From Parvularculaceae bacterium (GTDB lineage: Bacteria > Pseudomonadota > Alphaproteobacteria > Caulobacterales > Parvularculaceae), in NCBI GenBank assembly GCA_021776475.1, contig JAJFFV010000005.1, forward strand, positions 1,302,001 through 1,366,000: a stretch of 64,000 nt of DNA, given 5' to 3'. The notes beneath the pieces were generated by a model. That model did no database searches, was not told where the DNA came from, and saw nothing but the letters and a program-made list of their open reading frames with translations. Of the stretch, positions 36,068 to 44,967 are shown piece after piece; the stretch's first letter is position 1; each line of letters starts with the position of its first letter. A program made the translations under genes and the position numbers.

Positions 36068-36979
36068 TCATTTCTGCGCCAGGTCCTTGGCAATTGTCCT
36101 GGTCATGCGTTCTCCATTGATGAACTGCCAGGTGAATTTCTCGTTCCACGGGGCCAGGGGATTAGCAGCGACAATTTCATCTTCGTTCATGCCTTGGTCG
36201 TGCAGTGCTTTGACGGCAGCTTTTGCGCCTTTCAGCATATCAATGGACTCGAGAATTTCTGCCTGTCCGGACAACGGGCCGTGTCCCGGAATGATTTTTG
36301 TCTCATTATCGGTCATTGCGACAAGTGCTTCAAGATTGGCGATGTAGCCATCTACCGAGCCGCCGGAATTAAGGTCTATGAACGGATACCAGCCTGAAAA
36401 CAGCGTGTCGCCAGTATGGATGATGTTGAGATCACGAAAGTGCACAAGTGCGTCCCCGTCCGTGTGTGCATTGGGGAAATGGAACACATGGATTTCATGA
36501 CCGTTCCAGTGGAAGGTCGTTGTTTCGGAAAATGTCACAGTCGGCAACGCCGCGTCTGCAGCCGGTGCCACGTCCCAGTCCTGGTTGCCCTTTTTTAGAC
36601 GGACCCGGACATTATCGTGGGACAGCAGGATCGCCCCCGCAGCGGTCATGGCTGCATTGCTGCCAGTGTGGTCACTGTGCCAGTGAGTATTGAGGACATA
36701 CGCAACAGGTTGAGCGGTAATGTCGCTGATTGCTGCGAGGATCTTTTCAGCCATAGCTCCATACTGGTCGTCAATCATGAACACGCCATCGTCGCCGACC
36801 GAAATGCCGATATTGCCGCCGCGGCCCTGGAGCATGTAGATGCCGCCGCCAAGGTCGGTCGCCTCGATCATCACCTCATTGTTTTGCAGCATGCTGACAT
36901 GCGCAGTCGCCGGATGAGCCAGCATCACGCCGCTGCCCAAAACGGCTGCAAGCCCAATCGCCCGAATATTGTTGATCAT
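36068..36979 (-). CDS. Secreted metallo-beta-lactamase-fold hydrolase
   Basis: A 303-residue protein with a signal peptide (residues 1-26, ATA-HVS) and an MBL-fold domain. The zinc ligands are in LNTHWHSDHTGSN (H99, H101, D103, H104), with later His residues in NAHTDGDALVHF and PGHGPL. The pattern resembles periplasmic MBL proteins near quinohaemoprotein or class B families rather than true carbapenemases, which carry a different spacing. Substrate unknown. It is monocistronic. Confidence 0.85.
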   Translation of the reverse strand: MINNIRAIGLAAVLGSGVMLAHPATAHVSMLQNNEVMIEATDLGGGIYMLQGRGGNIGISVGDDGVFMIDDQYGAMAEKILAAISDITAQPVAYVLNTHWHSDHTGSNAAMTAAGAILLSHDNVRVRLKKGNQDWDVAPAADAALPTVTFSETTTFHWNGHEIHVFHFPNAHTDGDALVHFRDLNIIHTGDTLFSGWYPFIDLNSGGSVDGYIANLEALVAMTDNETKIIPGHGPLSGQAEILESIDMLKGAKAAVKALHDQGMNEDEIVAANPLAPWNEKFTWQFINGERMTRTIAKDLAQK

Positions 36980-37187
36980 CCTCGAAACTCCCTCATTTTA
37001 AGTTTTCCTGGCGGATATTAGAGCCAGAGCAGCTTCTGCGCCAGTCACCAGATCATGAGAAGTTTTCCGCGCGTTGGCAAAGATCAAAGCATCGCCAATA
37101 TAAGTTTAAGGAATTATACGGTAAAACAGCTTGTACTGTTATGGCGCGGGCATATTATGCCTCGCTCATGAACCCGAGAGACAGATT

Positions 37188-38564
37188 ATGGCCAATGCGG
37201 CAAAAAAATGGACCCCTGAAAGCTGGCGCGGAAAACCGGCCTTGCACATTCCAGGCGATTATCCCGACCCTGAAGCTCTCGAGGCTGTTGAACAGGAATT
37301 GACGCGCCACCCGCCGCTGGTTTTTGCCGGTGAAATTCGCACTTTACGTCAGCGTCTGGCGGCGGTCGCTGAAGGCAAAGCCTTCCTGCTGCAGGGCGGC
37401 GATTGCGCCGAGAGCTTCAAGGAATTTCACCCCGACAATATCCGCGATACCTTCCGTGTACTTCTGCAGATGGCGGTCGCGCTTACCTATGGCGCGGCGA
37501 TGCCAGTCATCAAGGTCGGGCGGATGGCTGGTCAATATGGCAAGCCGCGCTCGTCGCCAACCGAAACCATCGACGGTATCACGCTGCCCAGTTATCGCGG
37601 CGACAACATCAACGCGGCAGCGTTTACCCCAGAGGCCCGGCTGCCTGATCCGCAGCGCCTTCTCAAAGCCTATGGCCAGTCCGCCGCCACGCTTAATCTC
37701 ATTCGGGCGTTCGCCAAAGGCGGCTACGCCGATCTGCGCAATGTTCACCAGTGGAACCTTGAGTTCGTCAAGGATAATCCGCAATCGGATCGATATGCAG
37801 AATTGGCGGACAAAATCTCTGACGTGATCGCGTTTCTTGAGGCAACCGGCATTATTTCAGAAGAAAACCGCCCAGTACATGAAGTCGAATTCTATACAAG
37901 CCATGAAGGTCTGCTGCTCGGTTATGAGCAAGCGATGACCCGCGTCGATTCAACGAGTGGTCGCTATTACGATACATCCGCTCATCTCGTCTGGATCGGT
38001 GACCGCACGCGCCAGCCGGACGGTGCTCATGTGGAATTCGCGCGCGGCATCGGCAACCCGATCGGCATCAAATGCGGTCCCTCGCTTGATCCGGCGGAGC
38101 TTATGCAGCTGCTTGATATTCTGAACCCGGGAAATGAAGCTGGCCGTATCGTTCTGATCAGCCGCTTCGGTGCTGAAAAAGTATCTGCGGGTCTGCCGCG
38201 TCTCATTCGCAAGGTCGAAGAAGAAGGCCGCAATGTCGTCTGGTCGTCAGACCCGATGCATGGCAACACGATCAAGGCCGAGAACGGTTACAAAACCCGC
38301 CCATTCGACAAGATCTTGAAGGAAGTAGAGACGTTCTTTGATATCTGCCGGGCCGAGGGCGCGCATCCAGGCGGTGTGCATTTCGAAATGACCGGTCAGG
38401 ATGTGACCGAGTGTCTTGGCGGTGCGCAGGCAATTTCTGTCAACGAACTGTCATCGCGTTACCACACACATTGCGATCCGCGCCTGAACGCGACCCAGTC
38501 TCTGGAACTGGCCTTCCGGCTCGCTGAGAATCTGCGGGCTGTGCGCACCAGTAAGGCAGCTTAG
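37188..38564 (+). CDS. Class II 3-deoxy-7-phosphoheptulonate synthase
   Basis: First enzyme of the shikimate pathway, joining phosphoenolpyruvate and erythrose 4-phosphate. This is the plant/mycobacterial-type class II enzyme, 458 residues from ATG 37188. The metal-binding GGDCAE (70-75, Cys73) and the segments VWIGDRTRQ and [18 protein letters not shown]-like motif are present. Because the class II family is often the only DAHP synthase in alphaproteobacteria, it may supply all aromatic amino acids. It stands alone and converges on the DUF6491-like gene across a 12-bp inverted repeat. Confidence 0.92.
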   Translation: MANAAKKWTPESWRGKPALHIPGDYPDPEALEAVEQELTRHPPLVFAGEIRTLRQRLAAVAEGKAFLLQGGDCAESFKEFHPDNIRDTFRVLLQMAVALTYGAAMPVIKVGRMAGQYGKPRSSPTETIDGITLPSYRGDNINAAAFTPEARLPDPQRLLKAYGQSAATLNLIRAFAKGGYADLRNVHQWNLEFVKDNPQSDRYAELADKISDVIAFLEATGIISEENRPVHEVEFYTSHEGLLLGYEQAMTRVDSTSGRYYDTSAHLVWIGDRTRQPDGAHVEFARGIGNPIGIKCGPSLDPAELMQLLDILNPGNEAGRIVLISRFGAEKVSAGLPRLIRKVEEEGRNVVWSSDPMHGNTIKAENGYKTRPFDKILKEVETFFDICRAEGAHPGGVHFEMTGQDVTECLGGAQAISVNELSSRYHTHCDPRLNATQSLELAFRLAENLRAVRTSKAA

Positions 38565-38582
38565 CTCTGCTGGATTAAATGT

Positions 38583-38615
38583 ATACGGATGATACGTCGA
38601 ACATATCATCCGTAT
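38583..38615. terminator. Bidirectional hairpin between convergent genes
   Basis: Perfect 12-bp inverted repeat ATACGGATGATA/TATCATCCGTAT with a 9-nt loop, between the stop codons of the DAHP synthase gene and the convergent secreted-protein gene. No T-run follows on either strand, so it may act as an mRNA-end-protecting or attenuating hairpin rather than a classical terminator. Confidence 0.55.
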
Positions 38616-38620
38616 CAGGG

Positions 38621-38998
38621 TCAGCCGTCGGTTTTTTCGAGCTTGACAAATCTACCAAGGCTGCAGGAGCCGACTGTAAAATCTGATGTATTGTCAACAA
38701 CGCGAACGATCTGGCCTTTGCACAGGCTGTTCGTGGGCGTTGTGTATTGCAGGCGATTATAGCCTTTTTCGGCGCCAGAACATTTGCCGTTGGTCTCATT
38801 CAACCAAACGTCGCCGCCGCGCGCTTTGACCAGAAACTGCTTGTTGCCCAAGGCTTTGATGTTTTGCACCCGGGTCAGTGACAGACAATACTCAGTCTCA
38901 CCGGTTTTTTGATATCCCGCAGGGGCGTCTCCTGCATTTGCTGACCAGGCACCCATAGTGAGGGCTGAGCAGGCTGCTATTGCGATTAGTTTTTTCAC
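38621..38998 (-). CDS. Secreted Cys-containing protein, DUF6491-like
   Basis: A 125-residue protein with a signal peptide (about 1-22, cleavage near ANAG). The mature part has four cysteines spaced as C-x33-C-x18-C-x18-C (approximate) and alternates short beta-strand-like segments (FLVKARGGDVWLN, IVRVVDNTS). The pattern resembles DUF6491-type periplasmic proteins, from memory. Function unknown. Its gene is monocistronic and points towards the DAHP synthase. Confidence 0.6.
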   Translation of the reverse strand: MKKLIAIAACSALTMGAWSANAGDAPAGYQKTGETEYCLSLTRVQNIKALGNKQFLVKARGGDVWLNETNGKCSGAEKGYNRLQYTTPTNSLCKGQIVRVVDNTSDFTVGSCSLGRFVKLEKTDG

Positions 38999-39311
38999 GA
39001 CACTTAGTCTCCTTTTCGGTTTGGTCGGACCAACGGATGCCTGTTATTCCAGAGGAGCGACGCGACACATGATATCCGTCAGCGGACCAGAGTTGAGGGT
39101 TCACCTCCGCCGATGGCGCGAGAATAACTCAATTTGAGCAATAAGGAAGCTGGGGTGTAGGCCCATCAACTGATCGTGATAGAATGTGCAACTTCGTCAG
39201 CGTGTGTAACAGCCCGAAACATCATGTGACAGAATCACAAGCGCCGTTGCATTGCATCTGCGGCGAAGGATCTTATGTTGCAGCGCAGCAGTACATTAAA
39301 GGTCGCGTTAC
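38999..39311. other. Divergent upstream region without a gene
   Basis: About 310 bp between the divergent DUF6491-like and oxidoreductase genes. No reading frame of note. It must hold both promoters; an 11-bp palindrome CTCAATTTGAG lies near 39129 and direct evidence for -35/-10 boxes is weak. Confidence 0.35.
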
Positions 39312-40229
39312 ATGACGATTAGGGCAGGCGTCGCAGGCGCCGGAGTTTTCGGCGGATACCACGCCAAAAAATATACCGAAGCAGAAGATGCAAATCTCAC
39401 CGCAATTTTTGATGCGGATCTTGAGCGCGCCATGATGGCGGCCGAAATTCATGACTGCGCCGCGACCACCGATTACGGCAGGTTTCTGGATCAGGTCGAT
39501 GTACTGACGATCGCGGCGCCAGCGAGCGTTCATTTCGATCTTGCCCGCGACGCCCTCAAAGCCGGCAAGCATGTATTGGTAGAAAAACCGATAGCTCTCG
39601 ACATGGACGACGCGGCAACCCTGATCGCCCTTGCAACAGAAAAAGGCCTGACGCTGCAGGTCGGTCATCAGGAGCGCTATGTCTTTGAAGCGTTTGGCTT
39701 GCTCGATCGCGCCGCGCCGCGGGAAGTCCATTCACGGCGGCTCAATCGATTTTCCGGTCGGGCGATGGATGTCTCGGTCGTCTTTGACCTGATGATCCAT
39801 GATCTTGATCTCCTCAATCAAGTGACGCAAGGCGACGTCACCTCGCTCTCCGCGACGGGCAAATCTGTTCACGGTGACAAATCCGATCACACTGAAACCG
39901 AAATCGCTTTCACCAATGGCACGCGGGCCTCGCTCGCCGCCAGCCGTCTGCAGGAAGAGCCGGTTCGTGATATGCGCCTTGTCTATGACGATGGAGAAGT
40001 GCACATTGATTTTCTGAAACGTGAGATCAAAAACACAACCGGAACAAGACTGGCGCTCGATTTTTCCGCGCAAGAAGCGCCGCTCGCTTTCAAAGATCCG
40101 CTTGCGTTCGGTACGCAGAGCTTTTTGAAAGCCGTTGCAAAAAAGACAACCCCCATCGTTGATGGGGCCGCAGGTCGGGCAGCGCTTGATCTTGCTTTGC
40201 GCATTGAACACGCAGCTGAGAAAAAATAG
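39312..40229 (+). CDS. Gfo/Idh/MocA oxidoreductase, GnnA-like
   Basis: A 305-residue NAD(P)-dependent sugar dehydrogenase. The Rossmann motif GAGVFGGYHAKKY is at the N-terminus (residues 9-21), and the conserved EKPIALD segment supplies the catalytic-region lysine. With the following aminotransferase it matches the GnnA/GnnB pair that oxidises and then aminates the 3-position of UDP-GlcNAc, giving the diamino sugar used in lipid A of many alphaproteobacteria. That assignment rests on family, order and taxonomy, not on residue-level proof. Gap to the next gene is 15 bp. Confidence 0.8.
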   Translation: MTIRAGVAGAGVFGGYHAKKYTEAEDANLTAIFDADLERAMMAAEIHDCAATTDYGRFLDQVDVLTIAAPASVHFDLARDALKAGKHVLVEKPIALDMDDAATLIALATEKGLTLQVGHQERYVFEAFGLLDRAAPREVHSRRLNRFSGRAMDVSVVFDLMIHDLDLLNQVTQGDVTSLSATGKSVHGDKSDHTETEIAFTNGTRASLAASRLQEEPVRDMRLVYDDGEVHIDFLKREIKNTTGTRLALDFSAQEAPLAFKDPLAFGTQSFLKAVAKKTTPIVDGAAGRAALDLALRIEHAAEKK

Positions 40230-40244
40230 AAAAGGATCGCCACA

Positions 40245-41417
40245 ATGAACGCAGTTGCAAACCTCGCTCTAGAGCGCGAAAGCCGTGTTGGCACGATCGC
40301 ATTTATTGATTTGAAGGCACAGCAAAAGCGAATCCGCGATGCCGTCGAGAAACGCTTGATTGCCGTCCTTGATCATGGCCGCTATATCGCCGGGCCGGAA
40401 ATCGAAGAGATGGAAAACCTCCTGAAAGAAAAAACCGGTGCTCACAAGGTCATTGCCTGCGCCTCAGGTACGGATGCGCTGATTATCCCGATGATGGGCC
40501 TCGGCCTAACGCACGATGACGCTGTGTTCATCCCGGCCTTCACCTATAACGCGACTGCCAACGCAGTGTTGATCGCCGGCGCGAGGCCGGTTTTTGTCGA
40601 TGTTGATCCGGTCACTTTCAATATCTGTCCTAAAGACCTGCAGACCAAAATTGATCAGGTAAAAGCAGAAGGTCGGCTAACGCCTCGCGTCATTTGTGCG
40701 GTTGATCTGTTCGGTCTGCCTGCGGATTACCCGTCGATTGGCAAGATCGCAGAAACAGAAAACATAACTGTTTTTGCTGATGGCGCGCAAAGCTTTGGCG
40801 GCCGCCAGAACAATCGCTGGGTGGGTGATCTCGCCAATGTTACGGGTACCAGTTTTTTCCCCGGCAAAGCCCTTGGCGCTTATGGGGATGCTGGTGCAAT
40901 TTTTGTTCAGTCAGAAGAAATGGGCGAGATCTGCGAATCGATCCGCTGGCACGGTACTGATAGCAAGCGCCAGGAATCAATCCGGGTCGGAATGAACGGA
41001 CGCCTCGATACATTCCAGGCCGCGGTCTTGATTGAAAAACTTGGTATTTTCTATGATGAGCTTGAGGCCCGCAAAAAAGTCGCGGCGATTTACGCCGAAG
41101 GCTTCAAAGGGTTTGCACAATTGCAAGGCGCTTATGAAGGAACTGAAAACAGCTATGGCTATTTCACGGTTCTGGTTGAGAACCGCGATAAGGTGAAGGA
41201 AGCCATGGGCAGAGCGGGCGTCCCGACCGCGATCTATTACCAGCAACCGCTGCACCAAATGGAAGCCTTCTCTGAGTATGCGCCTGCGCAAGGTTTACCG
41301 AATTGCGAGGGTCTCACCAGCAAAGTTCTCTCCCTCCCCATGCACCCTTATCTCACCGAAGATCAGGCGCATTTTATCTGCGACGTCCTGCAAGCGGCAG
41401 TGAAAGAGGCGGGCTAG
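40245..41417 (+). CDS. DegT/DnrJ/EryC1/StrS aminotransferase, GnnB-like
   Basis: A 390-residue PLP-dependent sugar aminotransferase. The PLP lysine is K208 in SFFPGKALG, with D179 in FADGAQ binding the pyridine nitrogen, and the conserved GTDAL and VDLFG segments are intact. It follows the oxidoreductase by 15 bp, so the two are co-expressed. The pair probably makes UDP-GlcNAc3N for lipid A, but surface-glycan diamino sugars (Wlb-like) are an alternative. AAAGGA precedes the start. Confidence 0.85.
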   Translation: MNAVANLALERESRVGTIAFIDLKAQQKRIRDAVEKRLIAVLDHGRYIAGPEIEEMENLLKEKTGAHKVIACASGTDALIIPMMGLGLTHDDAVFIPAFTYNATANAVLIAGARPVFVDVDPVTFNICPKDLQTKIDQVKAEGRLTPRVICAVDLFGLPADYPSIGKIAETENITVFADGAQSFGGRQNNRWVGDLANVTGTSFFPGKALGAYGDAGAIFVQSEEMGEICESIRWHGTDSKRQESIRVGMNGRLDTFQAAVLIEKLGIFYDELEARKKVAAIYAEGFKGFAQLQGAYEGTENSYGYFTVLVENRDKVKEAMGRAGVPTAIYYQQPLHQMEAFSEYAPAQGLPNCEGLTSKVLSLPMHPYLTEDQAHFICDVLQAAVKEAG

Positions 41418-41467
41418 TTGGATAACGCAAGGCAATTCTGGCGAGTAGATAGTGCTTGAGATTAGTC

Positions 41468-41486
41468 AATGATCCGGTAGATCATT
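41468..41486. terminator. Hairpin after the GnnB-like gene
   Basis: Perfect 7-bp inverted repeat AATGATC/GATCATT with a 5-nt loop, 50 bp after the aminotransferase stop. No T-run follows. It may stabilise the 3' end of the transcript. Confidence 0.4.
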
Positions 41487-41635
41487 CACTGTCGAACGCT
41501 CAATATTTCATTACCATAGAGGACCAGTCGCAAGCTAGATCAGACAAACTTCGATTCAATTTTTCGCTATTCCTATAACTCTTCCTTAGGCCCGCATACT
41601 TACTTTTGACGAAGGGGGTAGAAAGTGAGACGCCG

Positions 41636-42217
41636 ATGTTTGGTTTATCAACAAAGCCCAGACACCAAGATGGCGGCGTATGTATAACGATCCGCCTGAA
41701 TGCACGACTCCAGCCAGCAGATCGTGGAAATATTTACGAAGACCCCTTGGACGCAATGCTCAAGGCCGAAAGGCTCGGTGAGGTGACCGGCGGCGCGACA
41801 AAGCTGGCGGAAGATGGCAGCGTGGCATATTGCGATCTGGAAGTCCGGGTGCCGGATACGAAAGACGCAACGCTCGCAAAAATCACAGATGTCCTGGAAC
41901 TATTAGGTGCGCCGAAACTCATCGCCGAAGGACAGGATAAGGTGGTCACATTTGGCAGGCTTGAAGGACTTGCGGTCTATCTGAACGGGGTTGATCTGCA
42001 CGCCGGCATATATCAATCCTGTGATATCAATCAGGTTATTGCGGAATTCGATCGGCTGATGGGGATTGCCGGTCGATATCAGGGCTTCTGGCAGGGGCCG
42101 CGCGAGACGGCGCTCTACCTGTACGGCAAAAATGCCGAGAAAATGCGCTCACGGATCGAGCCGTTTATCGTGAAGTACCCACTGTGTCAGCGGGCGCGCG
42201 TCGAAAAAATCGCCTGA
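41636..42217 (+). CDS. Conserved protein of unknown function
   Basis: About 193 residues from ATG 41636; a TTG at 41606 would add ten residues. Soluble, no signal peptide. The second half has a notable pattern, GLAVYLNGVDLHAGIYQSCD and GRYQGFWQGPRETALYLYG, suggestive of two related alpha/beta halves. I do not recognise a family, though composition and codon use look like a genuine gene. It stands alone after the GnnB-like gene. Confidence 0.6.
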   Translation: MFGLSTKPRHQDGGVCITIRLNARLQPADRGNIYEDPLDAMLKAERLGEVTGGATKLAEDGSVAYCDLEVRVPDTKDATLAKITDVLELLGAPKLIAEGQDKVVTFGRLEGLAVYLNGVDLHAGIYQSCDINQVIAEFDRLMGIAGRYQGFWQGPRETALYLYGKNAEKMRSRIEPFIVKYPLCQRARVEKIA

Positions 42218-42544
42218 TACCGCGACACGAGTACATTTGCGCTCATGATCGAAAGCCAAGAGCTGACCTGGTCTATCTGCATTTGTCGGCCAGCGCGACG
42301 AAACGCAGATCCGATGAACGGAGGCTTTTGACAGGCCGGTCGCATGGGCGATAATCCGCAAACTTCCTGCACCTAGCAACGCCCTCGGTGTCCTGCGGTT
42401 CGGCGCTTGATCCAGAGCGAGCGGTTGGGCCGACAAGCATGCCTGTTCACAAGCTTCTGCCCTCCCGGTTCCCCCCCCAGTTGCGGTATAAATTGAACCG
42501 CTTCAGGGCTGGCGAAAGCGGCCAAGGATCGCTATTTAAAGGGC
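42218..42544. other. Intergenic stretch without a convincing gene
   Basis: About 330 bp. The minus-strand frame covering most of it (to 42436) overlaps the preceding gene and shows only a short helix-turn-helix-like phrase (TGLSKASVHRI) with no wider match. Nothing else seen. Confidence 0.3.
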
Positions 42545-43009
42545 ATGCTGGCGAAGATATACTCAAATGCGCTGCTTGAAGCGGCAGGGAACATTCCTCG
42601 GGCCGAACGGCTTGATGACCCACAAGCGAGCGCGACGAAAGTATCGCGCGTGTGCGGTTCCGAAGTCACCGTCGATTTAAATTTGACAGAGGGCATGGTG
42701 TCAGCGTTTGCCGTGGAAGCTAAGGCCTGCGCGCTTGGTCAGGCCTCTTCTTCGCTGGTCGCCCGGCACATCATAGGGGCGACACCTGAGGGATTTCGAC
42801 AATTACGTGACGAGATGCAGGCGATGCTGAAGGAACAAGGGCCGCCGCCATCCGGTGGGCGCTGGCAGGAACTCGAGAAGCTTGAGCCAATCCGCGATTA
42901 CAAGGCGCGCCATGCCTCGACCATGCTGGTATTTGAAGCAGTTGTTGCGTGTCTTGATCAGATCGATGCTGAAAATGCTCAGCGTTACAGTGAGCTTACA
43001 GCGATTTAA
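42545..43009 (+). CDS. NifU/IscU-like iron-sulphur scaffold protein
   Basis: A 154-residue protein of the NifU N-terminal family. The first two cysteines are in VCGSEV and KACALGQASSS, the usual scaffold positions, but the third conserved cysteine is replaced in the segment PIRDYKARHASTML. This shortened variant is typical of an alphaproteobacterial subgroup often found near yidD, as here. It may bind rather than build clusters. It is upstream of the secreted-protein and yidD genes, probably in one operon. Confidence 0.75.
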   Translation: MLAKIYSNALLEAAGNIPRAERLDDPQASATKVSRVCGSEVTVDLNLTEGMVSAFAVEAKACALGQASSSLVARHIIGATPEGFRQLRDEMQAMLKEQGPPPSGGRWQELEKLEPIRDYKARHASTMLVFEAVVACLDQIDAENAQRYSELTAI

Positions 43010-43065
43010 TACTGCCAAGATTGCGTGTCAGATAAGATCACATAACCGCAAGGGGACTGAAGATC

Positions 43066-43632
43066 ATGCACAAAATCCTGACAGCGCTGTTGCTATTGGC
43101 AGTATCGCTACAATTCGCACAAGCGGAAGATGAGGTCACGTCAACTTCGGCGCCGCCTGATTGGTACAAAGAGGATGTCCAATTCATGAGCCGAGACGGT
43201 GGCAAATGGCTGACAGATAACAGTGAATATAAAAGTGACGAAGAGCCATTTGAAGCCTATGTGACAGAGTGGGTTGCAGGGCCCGCCAATGCCTCCCTTT
43301 CCGGCAAGCTTTACGGCCTCAAAGATGGCGAACCATCGGAAGCATTCTGGCACTTTAGCGAATACTGGGATCCGGCGACCGAAAAAGTAGTTCTTCAACA
43401 ATATGGTTGGGGCGGAATCGGTAAAGGGACTTCGGAGCCATCAGCCGACGAGGCAGGCGTCACATTGATATTTCAAACATTTGACAATTTCGACGGCTCC
43501 AGCTTCCGCACTGGTCACAAATCAACCAAGCCTGACGCGGACACGCACGTTACGACATCGTTTGAGATAGATGGTGAAGGCAACTGGAAGAAACGACGCC
43601 ATTATGTCTGGAAACATCAGCCAACAGACTAA
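43066..43632 (+). CDS. Secreted protein, paralogue of the 2598-3194 product
   Basis: A 188-residue protein with a signal peptide (1-19, cleavage near AQA-ED). The mature part shares the W/Y-rich pattern of the protein at 2598-3194, including [19 protein letters not shown] against its FYNPVTERV and the ending DADT...G-x-W-x2-R. It is inserted between the NifU-like and yidD genes, and its end overlaps the yidD start by 29 bp. Function unknown. Confidence 0.7.
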   Translation: MHKILTALLLLAVSLQFAQAEDEVTSTSAPPDWYKEDVQFMSRDGGKWLTDNSEYKSDEEPFEAYVTEWVAGPANASLSGKLYGLKDGEPSEAFWHFSEYWDPATEKVVLQQYGWGGIGKGTSEPSADEAGVTLIFQTFDNFDGSSFRTGHKSTKPDADTHVTTSFEIDGEGNWKKRRHYVWKHQPTD

Positions 43633-43939
43633 AGCCGGACCTATTGCTCAGTTTGCGATCGCTGCGTTGTGGGTATACCAGCGTACACTTTCTGTTGCTT
43701 TCTACGCACTTGGCGTGCGCTGCCGTCATATGCCGACCTGTTCGCATTATGGCATGGAGGCGTACCGCCGCCACGGTGCTTGGCGGGGCAGTTGGCTGAC
43801 ACTGGCCCGGCTTGCGCGCTGTCATCCATTTGGCAGTCATGGTTTTGATCCGGTACCGGAAGAATTGTCTGAACACCGCTGGCGACCATGGCGTTACGGA
43901 GACTGGTCGTGGCGTGTCCGAGATGACGATGGAGCCTAG
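43604..43939 (+). CDS. yidD: Membrane protein insertion efficiency factor YidD
   Basis: A protein of about 111 residues from ATG 43604. The YidD core is clear: [23 protein letters not shown], then [18 protein letters not shown]. YidD is a small membrane-associated helper of Sec/YidC insertion, usually encoded near yidC and rnpA, but in alphaproteobacteria often separately. The C-terminal tail ([20 protein letters not shown]) is longer than in E. coli. The gene overlaps its upstream neighbour and the end of the GFA gene. Confidence 0.88.
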   Translation: MSGNISQQTKAGPIAQFAIAALWVYQRTLSVAFYALGVRCRHMPTCSHYGMEAYRRHGAWRGSWLTLARLARCHPFGSHGFDPVPEELSEHRWRPWRYGDWSWRVRDDDGA

Positions 43940-44364
43940 TCAAGAATTCGCGCCGGCATCCATTTACTCTTGCGCCGCGCGAGCCTGTTTCCGACATCTT
44001 CCCCATCATAATCCATGGGAAGGGCTTCATGATCAGCAAATTCCTTGAGGCTCAGCCCTGCTGAATTCACAACCGCTAACAGGCGATCGCCGTCGGCCAT
44101 CGTTGCAGCAACATAGATACCACAGCGAGGGCAAATGAGAAAATCTGTCACGCCAAGACCGAAATTGTATTTGGTGATACTGTCGTCACCGAAACTAAAA
44201 ACCGCCTCGCCGTCAGGATCAGCAAGCGACACGGCGCCGTGGCGCCGGCAAAATGTGCACTGGCAGGCTCTCAGGCTGATTTCCGAGGCAGGTTGAGACA
44301 ACGCGATAGTCGCATTGACATTACCGCAATGGCACTGTCCGGTTAGGGTTACGGGAGTGGACAT
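43936..44364 (-). CDS. GFA/CENP-V family protein
   Basis: About 142 residues from ATG 44364 ([16 protein letters not shown]); a start 9 bp earlier is possible. The zinc-binding cysteines of the glutathione-dependent formaldehyde-activating enzyme fold are present: [17 protein letters not shown] and CPRCGIYV. Members bind zinc and may detoxify formaldehyde adducts, but most have no tested activity. It converges with yidD with a 4-bp overlap. Confidence 0.85.
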   Translation of the reverse strand: MSTPVTLTGQCHCGNVNATIALSQPASEISLRACQCTFCRRHGAVSLADPDGEAVFSFGDDSITKYNFGLGVTDFLICPRCGIYVAATMADGDRLLAVVNSAGLSLKEFADHEALPMDYDGEDVGNRLARRKSKWMPARILD

Positions 44365-44507
44365 GAAGATCATCTTCGTTGTTGCGGGCGTGTTGAGATT
44401 ATTCTACCACACAAATGCTGATGGCGACAAACCATGGTTGCCATTGAATGGGCTTGTCATATCGTAGACAATTGTACGCAATCGAATACAAGTTGAAAGT
44501 TTCATTG

Positions 44508-44963
44508 ATGAGACAGGTATTTCCCTTGCTTGGTATTTTTATCGCCACCCTGGTCGCGTCAGGATGTCTTGGAGGTAGTAGTTCGACGGGGGCGGAGGGC
44601 GGCGCTGAGAACGCACTTATCGTTGCGTATACGCAAGCCTACAATGATCGTGATCTGGATCGTATGCAGATAATGATGCACGCAGATATCGAATGGATCG
44701 ATGTATCCGGTTCAGCACAGACCATTGTTACGTCGGATAAAGCTCAATTAGTTGAAGAAATGGCAAGCTATTTCAAGCAACCGTATGCGTCGAGCAGCGC
44801 GCTTGAAGGCTGGGGTGGTAACGGGAACTTTGTCAGCGTCACAGAGGTTGCTTCCTGGACAACGCCTGCCGGTGAGCAAAAATCTCAAGCGGCGATCGCT
44901 GTTTATGAGATTGACGGTGATCAGATCCGCCGGGTCTGGTATTTCCCGGCACAGACGCGCTAG
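44508..44963 (+). CDS. SnoaL-like lipoprotein
   Basis: About 151 residues from ATG 44508. A lipoprotein signal peptide ends in VASGC (lipobox), followed by a Gly/Ser-rich spacer and a nuclear-transport-factor-2/SnoaL fold (ENALIVAYTQAYNDRDLDRM...MMHADIEWIDVSG). Such folds are used for binding or as small enzymes; function unknown. Anchored in the envelope. It converges on the reductase gene with 4 bp between stops. Confidence 0.7.
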   Translation: MRQVFPLLGIFIATLVASGCLGGSSSTGAEGGAENALIVAYTQAYNDRDLDRMQIMMHADIEWIDVSGSAQTIVTSDKAQLVEEMASYFKQPYASSSALEGWGGNGNFVSVTEVASWTTPAGEQKSQAAIAVYEIDGDQIRRVWYFPAQTR

Positions 44964-44967
44964 CACG

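Noticed and set aside
42149-42436. Minus-strand frame with helix-turn-helix-like phrase TGLSKASVHRI, possible transposase fragment
   Set aside because: Only eleven residues look HTH-like; flanking sequence does not continue any IS family and no terminal repeats are seen.
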